Below are positions 27,758 through 37,600 of a stretch of DNA of 64,000 nucleotides, one piece after another (positions within the stretch are counted from its first letter, which is position 1; every line of letters begins with the position of its first letter). The stretch is from positions 372,001 through 436,000 of the forward strand of contig JAGIAH010000002.1 in the NCBI GenBank assembly GCA_017744915.1, in the 5' to 3' direction. The notes beneath the pieces are model-generated. The model was not told where the DNA came from. It did no database searches and saw only the letters and a list, made by a program, of their open reading frames with translations. The DNA is from Agrobacterium tumefaciens. GTDB taxonomy: Bacteria; Pseudomonadota; Alphaproteobacteria; Rhizobiales; Rhizobiaceae. The translations under genes and the position numbers were made by a program.

Positions 27758-28674
27758 GGCGTGCCCGGCAGATATTTTTCGATGTCGTCGAGAACCCGGT
27801 TCGCGGAGCCTATGCCGTTGAAGCTCATCCATGTTTCGCGCTTGACCCGGTGGGCGTTTCCGGAGGCGACGGCGGGCATCATCTGCCAGAAGGGGTTGCT
27901 GGTGGTGCGGGCGGCAAGTGCATCGTCGAGGGCCGTTTCATATTTGCCGGACACGACGTAAAGAAGGATTTCACCGTCGAGAAGGGTGAGGTCTTCCCAT
28001 TCGGGCCGCTTGAACACCGTGTTGTCCTCGGTCGTTTCATAAGCGCTCCGCTTTACGCCTGCATCGCGAAGAACCACATAGGGCGCATAGGCGGCCGGGC
28101 CGTCGAGATAGACGTGAAATCCGGTGGGTGTCACCCGCAGTACCGACATCGTCCGGGATCCTGTTTTGCTCCTGATCGCGGAAACACGGCTTTCATAGCT
28201 GGCGAGCATGCGCGCCGCCTCTTCGCTTTTTCCGGAAAGGAGGGCCAGCGTTTTGAAATGTTCCTTCCAGTCCTTCGCGGCGATGAGTGCGGTCGGCGCA
28301 ATTTTTTTGAAGTTCTCGTAGGACTGGCTGTGCAGGGCCGCATCGCCGATAATCAGGTCCGGTTTCAACGCCACGATGCGTTCCAGACTGGGCTGCCGGG
28401 CTTCGCCAATATCGGAAACCATCGCTCCATCGGCTTTTTCCCTCAGTTCGTGGTCCTGAACGGACATAAGCGGCGCGCCAACCAGCGGCAGTCCCAGTTC
28501 CAGCGCCATTCCCAGATTATAGAAGGGATCGAGCACGACGATCCTGCGGGGCGTATCCGGCACGCAGACGGGTGCACCATACAATCCGGATGTGAACGAC
28601 CGGCCAGGACACTGCGCCGAAGCGCCCGAAGCGAAAAGTCCGATCAGCAATATGAAAAACGATCGCAGGATCAT
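27754..28674 (-). CDS. Periplasmic ferric-siderophore-binding protein
   Basis: 306 residues. Sec signal peptide MILRSFFILLIGLFASGASA, then the helical-backbone FepB/FecB-type fold: RIVVLDPFYNLGMALELGLPLVG, PSLERIVALKPDLIIGDA and the central long helix. It passes the ferri-siderophore from the TonB receptor to the FecCD permeases. GGAG lies 8 bases ahead of ATG 28674. The spacing from the receptor gene (54 bases) holds a hairpin. Ligand unknown but presumably the island's product. Confidence 0.92.
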   Translation of the reverse strand: MILRSFFILLIGLFASGASAQCPGRSFTSGLYGAPVCVPDTPRRIVVLDPFYNLGMALELGLPLVGAPLMSVQDHELREKADGAMVSDIGEARQPSLERIVALKPDLIIGDAALHSQSYENFKKIAPTALIAAKDWKEHFKTLALLSGKSEEAARMLASYESRVSAIRSKTGSRTMSVLRVTPTGFHVYLDGPAAYAPYVVLRDAGVKRSAYETTEDNTVFKRPEWEDLTLLDGEILLYVVSGKYETALDDALAARTTSNPFWQMMPAVASGNAHRVKRETWMSFNGIGSANRVLDDIEKYLPGTP

Positions 28675-28695
28675 TGGTGACTCCAGAAACGGAAA

Positions 28696-28719
28696 CTGCG
28701 CGGCTTGAAAGCCGCGCAG
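28696..28719 (-). terminator. Hairpin between the receptor and binding-protein genes
   Basis: Perfect 9-bp arms CTGCGCGGC/GCCGCGCAG with a 6-base loop, 8 bases after the receptor stop, followed on the minus strand by TTTCCGTTTC. It could partly terminate transcription so that the receptor is made in excess over the importer. Confidence 0.55.
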
Positions 28720-28727
28720 GCAACGGA

Positions 28728-31166
28728 TCAGAACTTGACTTTGAGGTTGAGACCGACGCTGCGGCGCTCCCCGAGCGTGGCGGCAATATCGTTGTCGTTG
28801 TAGACGAAATATTCCTCATCCAGAAGGTTCTGAGCGAAGGCGTTGATTTCCCACCTTTCGGTCTTGTAGCCCGCCTGGAGGTTCACGATCCAGCGGCTGT
28901 CGAGATAATCGTGCGGCAGGCTGCCCAGACGGGCCAGGTAGCTCGAGGTATATTTGGCGTCTGCGCCGACATAGACGCCGTTGTCAAACGTGTAGCGAGC
29001 GCCAAGACCCAGCGACCACTCCGGCGCTTCCGGGAATGGCAAGCCGGACAGATTGCCATAGGTCAGATCGTTGAAGTTCTTGAACTCGGTATGGACATAG
29101 CCGAGTGATGCGAAGGTTTCGAGGTTGTCAGTTACCTTGAACGACGGCTCGAACTCGAAGCCCCATGCTTCCGACGACGCGGCGTTGATGATGCGCCGGC
29201 TGAGCAGATCCGTCGGGTCGAGCTGCATCAGAACCTGCTGGTCCGAATATTTGGTGAGGAACACGTTTGAATTCACGGTCAGCCGGTCATCCATGAACGA
29301 GCCTTTGTAGAAAATCTCGTAGGTCGATGCCGTTTCGGGTTCGTAGTTATAGGCCGTCCGCCGATACGAATCGTAGCTCGCGCCGCCGGTCCGGAAACCC
29401 TGGGAATAGGTAATGCCGACCGTCTGTGTGTCCGTCAGCTCTTTCGAAAGGCCGATTTTCGGTACGAAATTGACCTCGTTGAAGGATGCGGCATAGTCCG
29501 TCAAAACGGTTGCCCTGCCGCCAAGCGGCTGGGTCCGCACCAGATGTTGGGTTATGTCCTGATCCGTATAGTCCAGCCGGCCGCCGAGGGTAATTTTCCA
29601 TGTCGGGACGAACTCGTATGTCGCCTCTCCGAAAATGGCGGCATTGAATGATTTCTGCGTATTGTGCTGCACCTGATTGCGGTTGACGGTGGCGCTCAGC
29701 GGAATGGTGCGATCGTAGAAGTTCTTTTCGTCTTCATAGGCGAAATAGACGCCGCCGACCCAGTCCCATTTGTCACCTTCATAATTGAGACGCAGCTCCT
29801 GGGAGGCGATCCATTCCTTGTAGTAGCCATGATAGGTGTTGATTTCGCCCGGGGTTCCATAATTGACCGAAAGACGATCAGCGTCGGAATAGCTGAAGGC
29901 CGAAAGTGAAGTCAGTTTCAGCTCGTCTGAAAAATCATGGGTAACCTCCAGTCCGACATTATGCACGTCGGTCGGGCGATATTCTATGTAGGCTGGCAGC
30001 AGATAATCGCCGCGTTTCTGGTCGAAACTGAAGGGAATGGAGCCTGCGGGACCACCGATGTCGCGAACAGCGGGATTGTCATGTGAAAACGAGTAGCTGA
30101 GAAGGGCGCGTGTCTCCGGCATTTCCGCCGGTTCAAACAGGACCTTGCCGCGAACCTGGTAATAAAAATCGTGCGTGAACTCATTGTAGTTCTCGTAACC
30201 CACGAAGGTCGGGTAATTGATGTCGTTCTTGCTTCGCTGAACCTCACCGGAAATACGAATGGCGAGCTGATCGTCCATCAGCGGCGTATTGAACATGAAG
30301 CCGGTGCCGTATAGATTGCCGGTGGCGATCGTGGTCGAAAGTTCCGCCTCCTTTTCGAAGGTGGGATCCTTGGTCTTTATATAGATTGCACCAGCCATGG
30401 CAGCGCGCCCCGACAGGGTGGACTGCGGGCCGCGATAGACCTCGACCTGTTCGACGTCAAACAATCCGCGTGCCCCACGGCGTGCGCCGCGAACCGTCTG
30501 CTGAACGCCGTCGATGTAGAGCGTGGCAAGAGGCGCGCCACCGGGGACAAGGCCCTCGGAACTGACACCACGAATGATGAAGCCGGCATCGGCCCAGTCG
30601 CCATCCATGACGTTTGCCATGCGGCGGAAGCTATCGCGGAAACTCCGTATCTGGCTGTCGGCGATCTGGTCCGCGGTGACGATGCCGATGCTCGAGGAGG
30701 TGCTGGCAAGCGTCGTGGCGTTGCGTGAACCGTAAATCGTGATGGCCTGCAGCTGGGTCGCGCCATCGGCACCGACGGCCGCGACGCCTGCAGGCGCCGC
30801 CGCAAGGCTAAGGGCGATCTGGTTCTGGCCGGCAAACCGCGACTGGACGCCGGTTCCTGCAAGCACTGCGTCAAGCGCCTGGGAAGGCGTGAGGTTGCCG
30901 CTGGCGCCCCGCGACGTCTTGCCGTTGGCGACAGACCCGTCAAAGAGAATCTGCAGGCCGGTTTGTGTGGCAAGCTGATTGAGCGCGCTGGTAAGGGGGC
31001 CGGCGGCAATCGAAATCTGTCGCGGCGCGCTGCGTGTCTGGCCTTCGCTCTGCGCTGCGGCAGGCACATATAAGGCCAGCGCCGATACCGAAGTTGTAAG
31101 CAGCATTGCTACCCAACCCGCCAGACCGGTTCGAGCCGCTCTGCCGTTCATTCCCTTGCATTCCAT
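28728..31166 (-). CDS. TonB-dependent siderophore receptor with N-terminal STN signalling domain
   Basis: 812 residues. A signal peptide (LAGWVAMLLTTSVSALALYV up to PAAAQ) is followed by an STN domain (residues about 50-120: ISIAAGPLTSALNQLATQTG ... LTPSQALDAVLAGTG), a plug domain (IADSQIRSFRDSFRRM, GFIIRGVSSEG, VEVYRGPQSTLSG), and a beta-barrel ending GLNLKVKF with the terminal Phe of outer-membrane proteins. The STN domain marks it as a transducer that signals to FecR. ATG 31166 was preferred to an upstream start and to ATG 31151, which has its Shine-Dalgarno too close. Confidence 0.95.
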   Translation of the reverse strand: MECKGMNGRAARTGLAGWVAMLLTTSVSALALYVPAAAQSEGQTRSAPRQISIAAGPLTSALNQLATQTGLQILFDGSVANGKTSRGASGNLTPSQALDAVLAGTGVQSRFAGQNQIALSLAAAPAGVAAVGADGATQLQAITIYGSRNATTLASTSSSIGIVTADQIADSQIRSFRDSFRRMANVMDGDWADAGFIIRGVSSEGLVPGGAPLATLYIDGVQQTVRGARRGARGLFDVEQVEVYRGPQSTLSGRAAMAGAIYIKTKDPTFEKEAELSTTIATGNLYGTGFMFNTPLMDDQLAIRISGEVQRSKNDINYPTFVGYENYNEFTHDFYYQVRGKVLFEPAEMPETRALLSYSFSHDNPAVRDIGGPAGSIPFSFDQKRGDYLLPAYIEYRPTDVHNVGLEVTHDFSDELKLTSLSAFSYSDADRLSVNYGTPGEINTYHGYYKEWIASQELRLNYEGDKWDWVGGVYFAYEDEKNFYDRTIPLSATVNRNQVQHNTQKSFNAAIFGEATYEFVPTWKITLGGRLDYTDQDITQHLVRTQPLGGRATVLTDYAASFNEVNFVPKIGLSKELTDTQTVGITYSQGFRTGGASYDSYRRTAYNYEPETASTYEIFYKGSFMDDRLTVNSNVFLTKYSDQQVLMQLDPTDLLSRRIINAASSEAWGFEFEPSFKVTDNLETFASLGYVHTEFKNFNDLTYGNLSGLPFPEAPEWSLGLGARYTFDNGVYVGADAKYTSSYLARLGSLPHDYLDSRWIVNLQAGYKTERWEINAFAQNLLDEEYFVYNDNDIAATLGERRSVGLNLKVKF

Positions 31167-31214
31167 TGAAGCCCCCGCGCCCGTGCGCTCAATACGCACG
31201 TTTCAGAACAATAT

Positions 31215-31230
31215 GACGGTAACAACCGTC
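31215..31230. promoter_or_regulatory. Dyad in the receptor promoter/leader
   Basis: GACGGT-N4-ACCGTC perfect inverted repeat about 50 bases upstream of the receptor start. It could be an operator or a leader hairpin. It is not an IRO (TGA-N9-TCA) box. Confidence 0.4.
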
Positions 31231-31305
31231 CGCTCATGCTGAAGACGATCAAAGGAGGCGTAATGGGACTCTCAAGTCGAAAAAAAATTATGGAAAATAA
31301 ACATT

Positions 31306-32202
31306 TTATTTTAGGCAGATACGGGTGCGCATTTCCTGAAGCAGAATGGCATCACGTTCTTCATTTGACTTCAGCACACAGGTCGCACATTTTTCCGCTC
31401 CCTCGACGGTATAGTACCGGCAGCATCCGCCCCGCGCGCGGAACGTGTAGGTGAATGGTTCCTTCAATGTGCTGTCGTGCAGGGTGAGGTCAAAGTAGCC
31501 CAGCTGGCGGTTGTTCAGCGGCGATCCCTGCGCTTTTACGATCGCCATTGCCGAGGCCATTGCTTCGGGCAGACAGCCGAATCGTCTTCCGACATCGAGA
31601 AACCTGCCGGCTATTCCATCGCCAATCAGCCGCCACTGCGCGTTTTTCGAAAAGCCCGTCCGTTTTGCCAATGCTGCGACCAGCGGTTCGAAATGCCGCT
31701 CGACGCCCATGCGGAACCTTTCGCACAACGCCGCGTGGTCTGTGACTATCGAAAATGGCCCTGCATGCCGATCCGTAAATATTTGCGGCGAAAGCAGCCT
31801 GACGCGGGCGCGCCGCACCGTCATCGGCTCTCCATCATGCTCGCCATGATAGGTGTAGAACTGCAATGAGACAGCGTCGGGCGACAGGTCCGGCACCAGG
31901 CCGCGGCCAACCAGCAACGGAACGGTCGCCATGAAGAAGATGTAGCAATAATCGCTCATCAAGAAGGCCGCGCGACTTTTGAGATCGACGCCGGGATTGA
32001 ACGATCCCTCATAGTCGAGGAACTCTTCGAGTTCCTCCGGGCTGGAAAACAGCCCGGCGGCGGTTATCCAGCCGGGAAGCATCGGGCCGGCGCTGCAGGG
32101 CACCTCGGGCCACATGGATTGCTGGAGAGCGGTCGCTTCCGTCAGAATATCGTCGGTGGTGGGCACGCCGGCGGCCTCCTGATATCTCATTGTCCGCCGC
32201 AT
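31306..32202 (-). CDS. FhuF-type ferric-siderophore reductase
   Basis: 298 residues. The C-terminus carries the FhuF [2Fe-2S] signature C-C-x10-C-x2-C (GGCCRYYTVEGAEKCATC). The rest matches the ferric iron reductase family in outline (SDYCYIFFMATVPLLVGRG, WRLIGDGIAGRFLDVG). It should release iron from the imported siderophore in the cytoplasm. It lies 38 bases after the thioesterase gene on the same strand, so it probably ends the biosynthetic transcript before the receptor's own promoter. ATG 32202 or 32190 could be used. Confidence 0.9.
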   Translation of the reverse strand: MRRTMRYQEAAGVPTTDDILTEATALQQSMWPEVPCSAGPMLPGWITAAGLFSSPEELEEFLDYEGSFNPGVDLKSRAAFLMSDYCYIFFMATVPLLVGRGLVPDLSPDAVSLQFYTYHGEHDGEPMTVRRARVRLLSPQIFTDRHAGPFSIVTDHAALCERFRMGVERHFEPLVAALAKRTGFSKNAQWRLIGDGIAGRFLDVGRRFGCLPEAMASAMAIVKAQGSPLNNRQLGYFDLTLHDSTLKEPFTYTFRARGGCCRYYTVEGAEKCATCVLKSNEERDAILLQEMRTRICLK

Positions 32203-32240
32203 CCGTCAGATTCGCACATCAAATCCGGCTCACGCCTCTC

Positions 32241-32972
32241 TCATCGAACAGCCATAGTCTGCATCGCATCGGTTTGCCACAGCTGGCCCAGTTTGCCAAT
32301 AAAGCCGGCGAAGGCCTGCGGCGGGAGCATATGCGAGCCTTCGATCCGATGCATGGTGACGTTCGACCCGATACAGCTTTCCCAGGCACGCGCCGCGCTC
32401 CAGCTGACGAGATGGTCGGCATCGGCCACGAATACATGCACCGGAAGGGTAACCGGGGCATGCGGGGGCGTAAATTCATAAGTCTCGCAAATGCGAAAAT
32501 CATTGCGGAGAACCGGCTCGAACAGGGCCATCGCCTCCCTGTCGCGCAATATTGCGTCCGGCGTTCCGCCGATCTCCACCAGCGACTGGTGGAAATCTTC
32601 GCTCGACATGATGTGAATGGGTTCACGTCCCTCAAGGACACGGTCGGGCGCGTTCGAGCCGAGGATGTAGAATGCGTGGGGAAGTGGCAGGCGCCGGATG
32701 GAGAGGTTCCGGAGCAGCTCATATGCCACCACCGCGCCCATGGAATAGCCGAACAGGGCATAGGGCGCCTGCAGCAGACCGGAGATTTCGCCTGCGACAT
32801 GGTCGGCAAGGCTTTCTATATCGCGCGGCAGCGGCTTGGTGAAATGGGCTTCGCGGCCAGGCAGGGGGACGGGGAAGACGTCGAAGACGCTCTCGGAATG
32901 GACCCATGACCGGAACAGGCTTGGGCCGGCGCCGGCTGGCGGAAGGCAAATCAACCTGGGGCGAACTGTCAT
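32241..32972 (-). CDS. Type II thioesterase of the NRPS/PKS locus
   Basis: 243 residues, alpha/beta hydrolase. ICLPPAGAGPSLFRSW at the N-terminus, nucleophile Ser77 in GYSMGA, Asp in VADADHLV and His in EGSHMLPP. Type II enzymes clear misloaded or stalled carrier domains. I chose ATG 32972 because AAGGAG lies 6 bases ahead; a start at 32990 would overlap the C-PCP gene. Because no NRPS in the window has an integrated TE, a role in final release cannot be ruled out, but the reductase domain at 57.7-58.9 kb is the better candidate. Confidence 0.9.
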   Translation of the reverse strand: MTVRPRLICLPPAGAGPSLFRSWVHSESVFDVFPVPLPGREAHFTKPLPRDIESLADHVAGEISGLLQAPYALFGYSMGAVVAYELLRNLSIRRLPLPHAFYILGSNAPDRVLEGREPIHIMSSEDFHQSLVEIGGTPDAILRDREAMALFEPVLRNDFRICETYEFTPPHAPVTLPVHVFVADADHLVSWSAARAWESCIGSNVTMHRIEGSHMLPPQAFAGFIGKLGQLWQTDAMQTMAVR

Positions 32973-32986
32973 CGGGGCTCCTTGTC

Positions 32987-34660
32987 TCATATTTCAATCG
33001 CATTGTGCTCGCCGACGGGGGCGGCCGTTGCTTTCAGCGCATCGATGAATGCCGAAAACGCCGCAAGGACCGGGCGGTCGAACAGGACCTTTACGGGAAA
33101 GTTGATGGCAAATTCTCTCCGCGCCCGGTTGACGACCCTCGCAGCCAGAAGCGAGTGACCGCCAAGGTCGAAGAAATGATCCGTATTGCGCCGCACCTCG
33201 ACTTTCAGAACCTCTGCCCAGATCCGGGCCATAGCTTCTTCCGTCGGTGTCCAGGCCGTTGTCGGAGAAGGGGTGGAGATGGGGAGATCATGGTGCGTTT
33301 CCGCTGCCGCGAGTGGCATAGGCCTATCGGCATTGACCGCAGTGATATCCGCATCGGATATATCCGGAATTCGCGCCGCGCCGCCGGCCATCTCGCCGAT
33401 TGCGGCTTCAAGCTCTTTCAGAAATGCTTCAATCTCCCGCTCGGTCATGCTCCGTCTATCGTATCGGGCGGCAATCGAAATCTTGCCCGCGTCGGCAACG
33501 GCAAACAGGGTGAGCGGATAGTGGGTCCATTCATCGACCTCGACGCCGGCGACGGCAAATGTCGCGTCCGACGAGACATCCCGCGGGACGGGGTAGTTTT
33601 CAAAGACCAGAAGGCAGTCGAAGAGATCGCCCCGCCCGGCCTGTATCTCCCGTAACGGAAGATAGTCATGCTCCGCACAGGCGGACTGGCGTTTCTGCAG
33701 TTTTTGCAGCCATGGGGCAAGGTCGTCCTGTTCAACCTCGACGCAGACCGGTAGCGTGTTGATGAACAGGCCGACCATATTTTCCACGCCCGGCAGTTCC
33801 GGAGGTCGCCCCGCCGTCGTCGCGCCGAAGACGACATGCCTGCTGCCGGTCTTGCGGGCGATGGTGATGGCAAGGACGCCCTGCAGCAGGGTGTTGGACG
33901 TAATGCCCATGTCCCTGCACAGTTTTGCGGCTTGCGCCGAAACCACGGGAGCGCATGTGAGGTGACGACTGGAAAAGTCGGCCTCGCCGGTGGCGGCGTG
34001 TGTAATTCTGCACGGCCCGGCGATCCCGGCGGTGTAATCCGTCCAGAATTCCCGCGTCGCCTCACGCTTCCTGCTTTTCAGCCAGGCGATATAATCCACA
34101 TAGGGCCGCGGCGCGGCCAGAGCGGGGCGGGAAGAGCCACACCGCCTCTGATAGGTTCTGAAGGCATCCTCGACGAGGCGGCCGGCCGACCATCCGTCGA
34201 GAATGATATGATGATACTGAAGAATGAGGCGCGAATTTTCCCCGCCGCAGTCGATCCATTGCAGGCGTATCAGCGGAGCCTTTTTCAGATCGAAAGCCTG
34301 TCGCCGGTTGTCGGACAGAAGCGTGCCGAGGTGTCTTTGCTGCTCGTCGGCATCGATGCCCGACCAATCCAGCTGCGACCAGACGAGACCGGCATCGCCG
34401 TGAACCACCTGAAAGGGTTCGTCTCTTTCTTCCCAGTGAAACGTGGTGCGCAGAACCGCATGCCGCGACACAATCTCGCGCCAGCAATCATGCATGATCC
34501 GCGCATCGACGGCGCCCTTCAGATGCAGGACGATCTGGGGAACGTAAACGCCCTCGTCAGGCGTGGCGATGGAATGGAACAGCAATCCTTCCTGCATCGG
34601 TGACAGCGGATAGATGTTTTCGATGGCCGGGCGGCGGCTTTCGGAGGGGCGATTGTCCAT
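32987..34660 (-). CDS. NRPS condensation-carrier didomain (C-PCP, no adenylation domain)
   Basis: 557 residues. C domain (about 15-440) begins YPLSPMQEGLLFHS, wording typical of DCL domains that accept a D-residue donor, with intact active site HHIILDG (near 150). PCP (about 470-540) has DHFFDLGGHSLLAARV; its Ser is the phosphopantetheine site. There is no A domain, so the PCP must be loaded in trans or receive the chain itself. It follows the E-domain NRPS by 4 bases, which fits donor D-peptidyl transfer. Confidence 0.93.
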   Translation of the reverse strand: MDNRPSESRRPAIENIYPLSPMQEGLLFHSIATPDEGVYVPQIVLHLKGAVDARIMHDCWREIVSRHAVLRTTFHWEERDEPFQVVHGDAGLVWSQLDWSGIDADEQQRHLGTLLSDNRRQAFDLKKAPLIRLQWIDCGGENSRLILQYHHIILDGWSAGRLVEDAFRTYQRRCGSSRPALAAPRPYVDYIAWLKSRKREATREFWTDYTAGIAGPCRITHAATGEADFSSRHLTCAPVVSAQAAKLCRDMGITSNTLLQGVLAITIARKTGSRHVVFGATTAGRPPELPGVENMVGLFINTLPVCVEVEQDDLAPWLQKLQKRQSACAEHDYLPLREIQAGRGDLFDCLLVFENYPVPRDVSSDATFAVAGVEVDEWTHYPLTLFAVADAGKISIAARYDRRSMTEREIEAFLKELEAAIGEMAGGAARIPDISDADITAVNADRPMPLAAAETHHDLPISTPSPTTAWTPTEEAMARIWAEVLKVEVRRNTDHFFDLGGHSLLAARVVNRARREFAINFPVKVLFDRPVLAAFSAFIDALKATAAPVGEHNAIEI

Positions 34661-34664
34661 GGTG

Positions 34665-37600
34665 TCACAAGCTCTTTAGCAGATTGTCGAGTTCGTCCTG
34701 GCCGAGATCCATGAGCGGGAAATCAGTGGGGCTGAAACCCGCGCCGGAACCCGTCAGGCAATGCCGGATCAAGATTTCAAGATTTTCCCGGAAATGGCCG
34801 GCCAGCGTCCTGATGGTGTCTTCGCGATGCAGCTGCGCGCCATGGACCCATTGCAGTTGCAATTCGCCGCGCACGACCATGGCATTGATCTCGAGGATCG
34901 CATCGCGCGGGTTGCGCGGCCCGTGCATCGGGCCGGAGGCTATGCCTGAGGGAGCAAACAGGCTCTCGGCCCCGAACATGGCGTCCATCTGGCCGAGATA
35001 GTTGAAGCGGACCTGCGGTTTCCCGCAGTCCAGATGCTCACCCTTCCCGCGAAGATATTTCAGAACGCCGAAGCCCACGCCATTATTGGGAATTCGCCGC
35101 AACGTGTCCTTGACGTCAAGGAGCAGCCGGTCGGGGGTGGTCTCCGCCGGCGTGTCGAACAAGACGGGATAAAGCGCGGTCAGCCATCCCACGGTTTCGG
35201 AAATGTCGAAATCCTTGAACAGATGCGGTCTGCCGTGGCTTTCCATGTCGATGCGCAGGCGCGGTTGGCCGCTCCACTGTCGCAGCGCCAGATAAAGAGC
35301 TGCAACGAGAACTTCGTTCGAGGTTACGCTGAAGCCTTCCGGCACGTCCCGAAGCAGTTCTTTCGTTGTCCTGGCATCGACCGTCTGCCGGTAAGTCACC
35401 GCATCCGATACGTTATTGCCGCCGTTTTTGTAGTCGAGGGGCAGGGGCTGCACATCTTCGTCGCAGATGCCGTGCCAGTATTCCTGCTCATCGTCGAAAA
35501 GCTCCGATCGGGAAAGCCGGCTGTGCCATTCGCCTGCAGTGGCTATGCCGGAGCGAGCGGCACCGTTTTCCAGATAGTGGCGCTCGATATCCGCAACGAT
35601 CATTCGCCACGATATGCCGTCGACGATGAGGTGGTGGGCGGCAAGGATGAGACGCCCGGATCCATCTGGTAATGTCGCCAGGATTGCGCCGAAGAGAGGC
35701 CCGGCGCCAAGATCGAAGCCGGCATGAAGTTTTTTGGCAAGATCCGTGACATCGTTTTCATCTGCGGCGGCAAACCGCTGCATGGGCTGCATGGCTGACA
35801 GCGGCGCGAACTCCTGCCGCCATTCTCCATTTTCGCGCGAAAATCTGGCGCGAAGCGATGGATGTTCACCGAGCACCTGGGAAATCGCTTTTTCGAGTCG
35901 GTCGGGATCGATGGTGCGGGTGGGCTTCAGGATCAGGCCCTGATTCCAATGGGCGAGATCGGGTAGATCCTGCTCCAGCAGCCAGTGCTGTATCGCTCCC
36001 AGCGTGCCTTCATCATGGCTGTGACCCGTCTCGGCCGTCGCGGCGCTTTCGGCGCCTGTCGCTTCGGCAAGCGATGCCAGCGTGGGATACAGGAACACGT
36101 CGCGCGGGGTCATTCTCAAGCCCTTCTGGCGGGCCTGTGACACCAGCTGGATGGCGAGGATGGAATCGCCGCCGAGCGAGAAGAAATTGTCGTTTGGCCG
36201 AATGTCCTCGCAGCCCAGCAGGCCCTGCCATATCCCCGCCAGCATTTCCTCCTGCCCGGTTCGCGGGCGAGCGGTTTCGTGGGAACGTTCGCCATAGGCT
36301 GCGGGATCCGGCAGGGCGGACCTGTCCAGCTTGCCGTTCGGCAGGCGCGGAAGGGCATCGAGTTTCCTTGCAAGGACGGGAACGAAATGCTCGGGCAGGC
36401 GCTGCCTGAGCGTTGTGACAAGTCCGGTGATCTCCAGTTCGGGGTCGCCGGCAATCCACATTGCCAGGCGCGGATGATTGGAGGCGTCGTACCAGAGCCC
36501 GGCAACGGCCTCATGCACTCCTTCCTGCTGAAGCAAAGCGGCTTCTATCTCGCCCGGTTCGATGCGAAAACCGTTCAGCTTCAACTGTCGGTCGCCGCGT
36601 CCCATGTAATCCAGACCACCGTCATCACGCCTGCGGACGATATCGCCGGTCCGATAGATGACGCGGTGCTCACTGTGCTCCGCAAAGGGATTGGGCAGAA
36701 AACGCTCGGCCGTCTGGCCCGGCCGGTTCCAGTAACCGCGCGCCAACCCGCTGCCGGACAGGAACAGTTCGCCGGGCACGCCAACGGGAACCTCGTTCAA
36801 CTCGCCGTCGAGCACATAGGCGCGGGTATTGGCAATCGGCACGCCGATCCCGAACCACTCTCCCGATTTCGGTACAGGCGCCACCGTGGAATAGGTTGTG
36901 TCTTCGGAGGGGCCGTAGAGGTTATAGAGGTTTTCGACATGGTCGTTGGCGTAAATCCGCCCGACAAGTTCACGCGGAAGCGGCTCTCCCGCCAGGCACA
37001 CCGTTTTTACGGTTTGCGGCAGGGGCCCAAGTTTCAGTAGTTCGGACATTGGCGTCGGAACCGTGTTCACGAGCGTTACGTCGTCCGCGAATGGCGCGTT
37101 CGGGAAGGCGAAGAGATCGTCCACCATGAAGATGCGCCCGCCTGCCGCAAGCGTCGCAAATATCTCGAAGATCGAAAGATCAAAGCAGATCGACGTGGAG
37201 GCCAGCACCCCGGACAGCTGATCGCGCGTGAAGCTGTGCAGGCACCATTGCACGAAAGCGACGGCGTTGCGATGTTCGATGGCCACGCCCTTCGGCCTGC
37301 CGGTCGAACCGGAGGTGTAGATGATATAAGCGAGATCGGACCCGGACGTTCCCGATGCTGGAACGGCCCCTCCTGCCAGATTCTCCACCATGCCGGGCGT
37401 CATGCACCGGAGGGCCTGTCCGGCAGCCGAAATATCATCATCGCTCGTGACCAGGATGAGTGCCAGATCGGCGTCCGCAGCGATGAATTCTATCCGGTCC
37501 TCCGGGTAACGCGGGTCCAGCGGCACATAGGCCGCACCGGTGCGAAGAACGGCGAGTATGGCGGCCACCAGTTCCACGCTCCGCTCGAGGCGGATACCGA

